Shown one piece after another: positions 63,872 through 64,000 of a stretch of 64,000 bases of DNA; position 1 is the stretch's first letter; each line of letters begins with the position of its first letter. A program made the translations under genes and the position numbers. The notes under the pieces are model-generated. The model had not been told where the DNA came from. It was given only the letters and a program-made list of their open reading frames with translations, and did not search any database. Location of the stretch: positions 1,420,057-1,484,056 of the forward strand of contig NZ_CAJRAU010000001.1 of NCBI RefSeq assembly GCF_907165045.1, written 5' to 3'. Source of the DNA: Dyadobacter linearis (GTDB lineage Bacteria; Bacteroidota; Bacteroidia; Cytophagales; Spirosomataceae).

Positions 63872-64000
63872 TGTGGACTGAACCCCAAAAGTTGGACGGT
63901 TTAAAATTTAGCGATTAGTGTGATGAGCCCGGTATTGTGCCGGGCTCATTCCATTTAAGTTCAGCCTGATCCTTTCATTGTTGTAGTATTCAATATATTC
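63872..64000 (-). mobile_element. IS3-family insertion sequence, end only (window edge)
   Basis: The terminal sequence TGTGGACTGAACCCCAAAAG, continuing GTTGGACGG, has the TG start and AACCCCAAAAGTTGGA core typical of IS3-family (IS150-like) terminal inverted repeats. Inside, the last codons of a transposase run off the window on the minus strand. The other end and its target duplication are not visible. Confidence 0.8.
63908..64000 (-). CDS. IS3-family transposase, C-terminal 30 residues (partial)
   Basis: Reading from the window edge on the minus strand, 30 codons are open to a TAA at 63910-63908. The residues EYIEYYNNERIRLNLNGMSP and then AQYRAHHT match the end of IS3-family OrfB (DDE integrase) proteins, where Y-I-E-x-Y-N-x-x-R and L-x-G-x-x-P-x-x-Y are conserved. 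The gene is complete at this end; the catalytic residues lie outside the window. Confidence 0.85.
   Translation of the reverse strand, partial: EYIEYYNNERIRLNLNGMSPAQYRAHHTNR

Overview
The window looks like chromosome of a Bacteroidota bacterium of the order Cytophagales, most likely a Dyadobacter-like genus (inference from gene content; no rRNA or marker search was possible). Supporting signs are DUF4136 and WbqC proteins, translation starts with little Shine-Dalgarno signal, a few exact TAnnTTTG (-7) promoter boxes, and many tightly packed or overlapping (ATGA, TAATG, TGATG) gene junctions. No rRNA, tRNA or CRISPR was seen.

Layout. 1-3300: the start of a possible lipoprotein gene cut by the left edge, a lipid-kinase-family gene, an App1-type phosphatase and a Cys/Met-metabolism PLP enzyme. 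3314-11303: an OmpR/histidine-kinase pair followed by a TolC-adaptor-RND heavy-metal efflux operon; two different repeat arrays lie in its intergenic gaps. 11378-15779 (minus): a sigma-54 module made of rpoN, an NtrC-type activator and a REC-PAS-histidine kinase. 15780-17707: a gap with a possible 40-residue ORF, a 103-residue protein, a YtxH protein, and a lone receiver protein preceded by a very good sigma-54 (-24/-12) promoter match. 17840-33945: a TPR protein, a GH13 enzyme, a DUF1460 amidase-like protein, an MscS channel, a second OmpR/kinase pair paralogous to the first, DinB, a three-gene envelope cluster that includes an unrecognised 721-residue protein, PheA and ParE.

34213-51770 is one long plus-strand surface-polysaccharide operon: an outer-membrane SLBB exporter, a chain-length-type protein, an ABC permease and an ATPase with a Wzt-type C-terminal domain, then a DegT aminotransferase, a GT39-like membrane protein, WbqC, an acetyltransferase, several glycosyltransferases, an O-antigen ligase/polymerase-like protein and an acyltransferase. 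The logic resembles ABC-transporter-dependent capsule or O-antigen export. Two glycosyltransferase paralogues flank a DUF5672-like gene, and the second has lost the DxD motif.

51818-62440 holds mostly metabolic or exported enzymes: thioredoxin, a pentapeptide-repeat protein, NagA, a B12-binding radical SAM protein, a small acetyltransferase-like gene with a 51-residue ORF after it, a metallophosphatase, a ThuA protein, a CocE/NonD hydrolase and a metallo-beta-lactamase-fold hydrolase. 62456-64000 is an accessory island: HicAB toxin-antitoxin, an XRE regulator divergent from a 90-residue ORF across two perfect inverted repeats, and the end of an IS3-family element that appears to have landed inside a terminator. 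I found no whole system that is clearly new. The best leads are the sigma-54 circuit, the phased decamer array in the efflux operon, the DxD-less glycosyltransferase, the acetyltransferase/51-aa pair and the XRE switch region.
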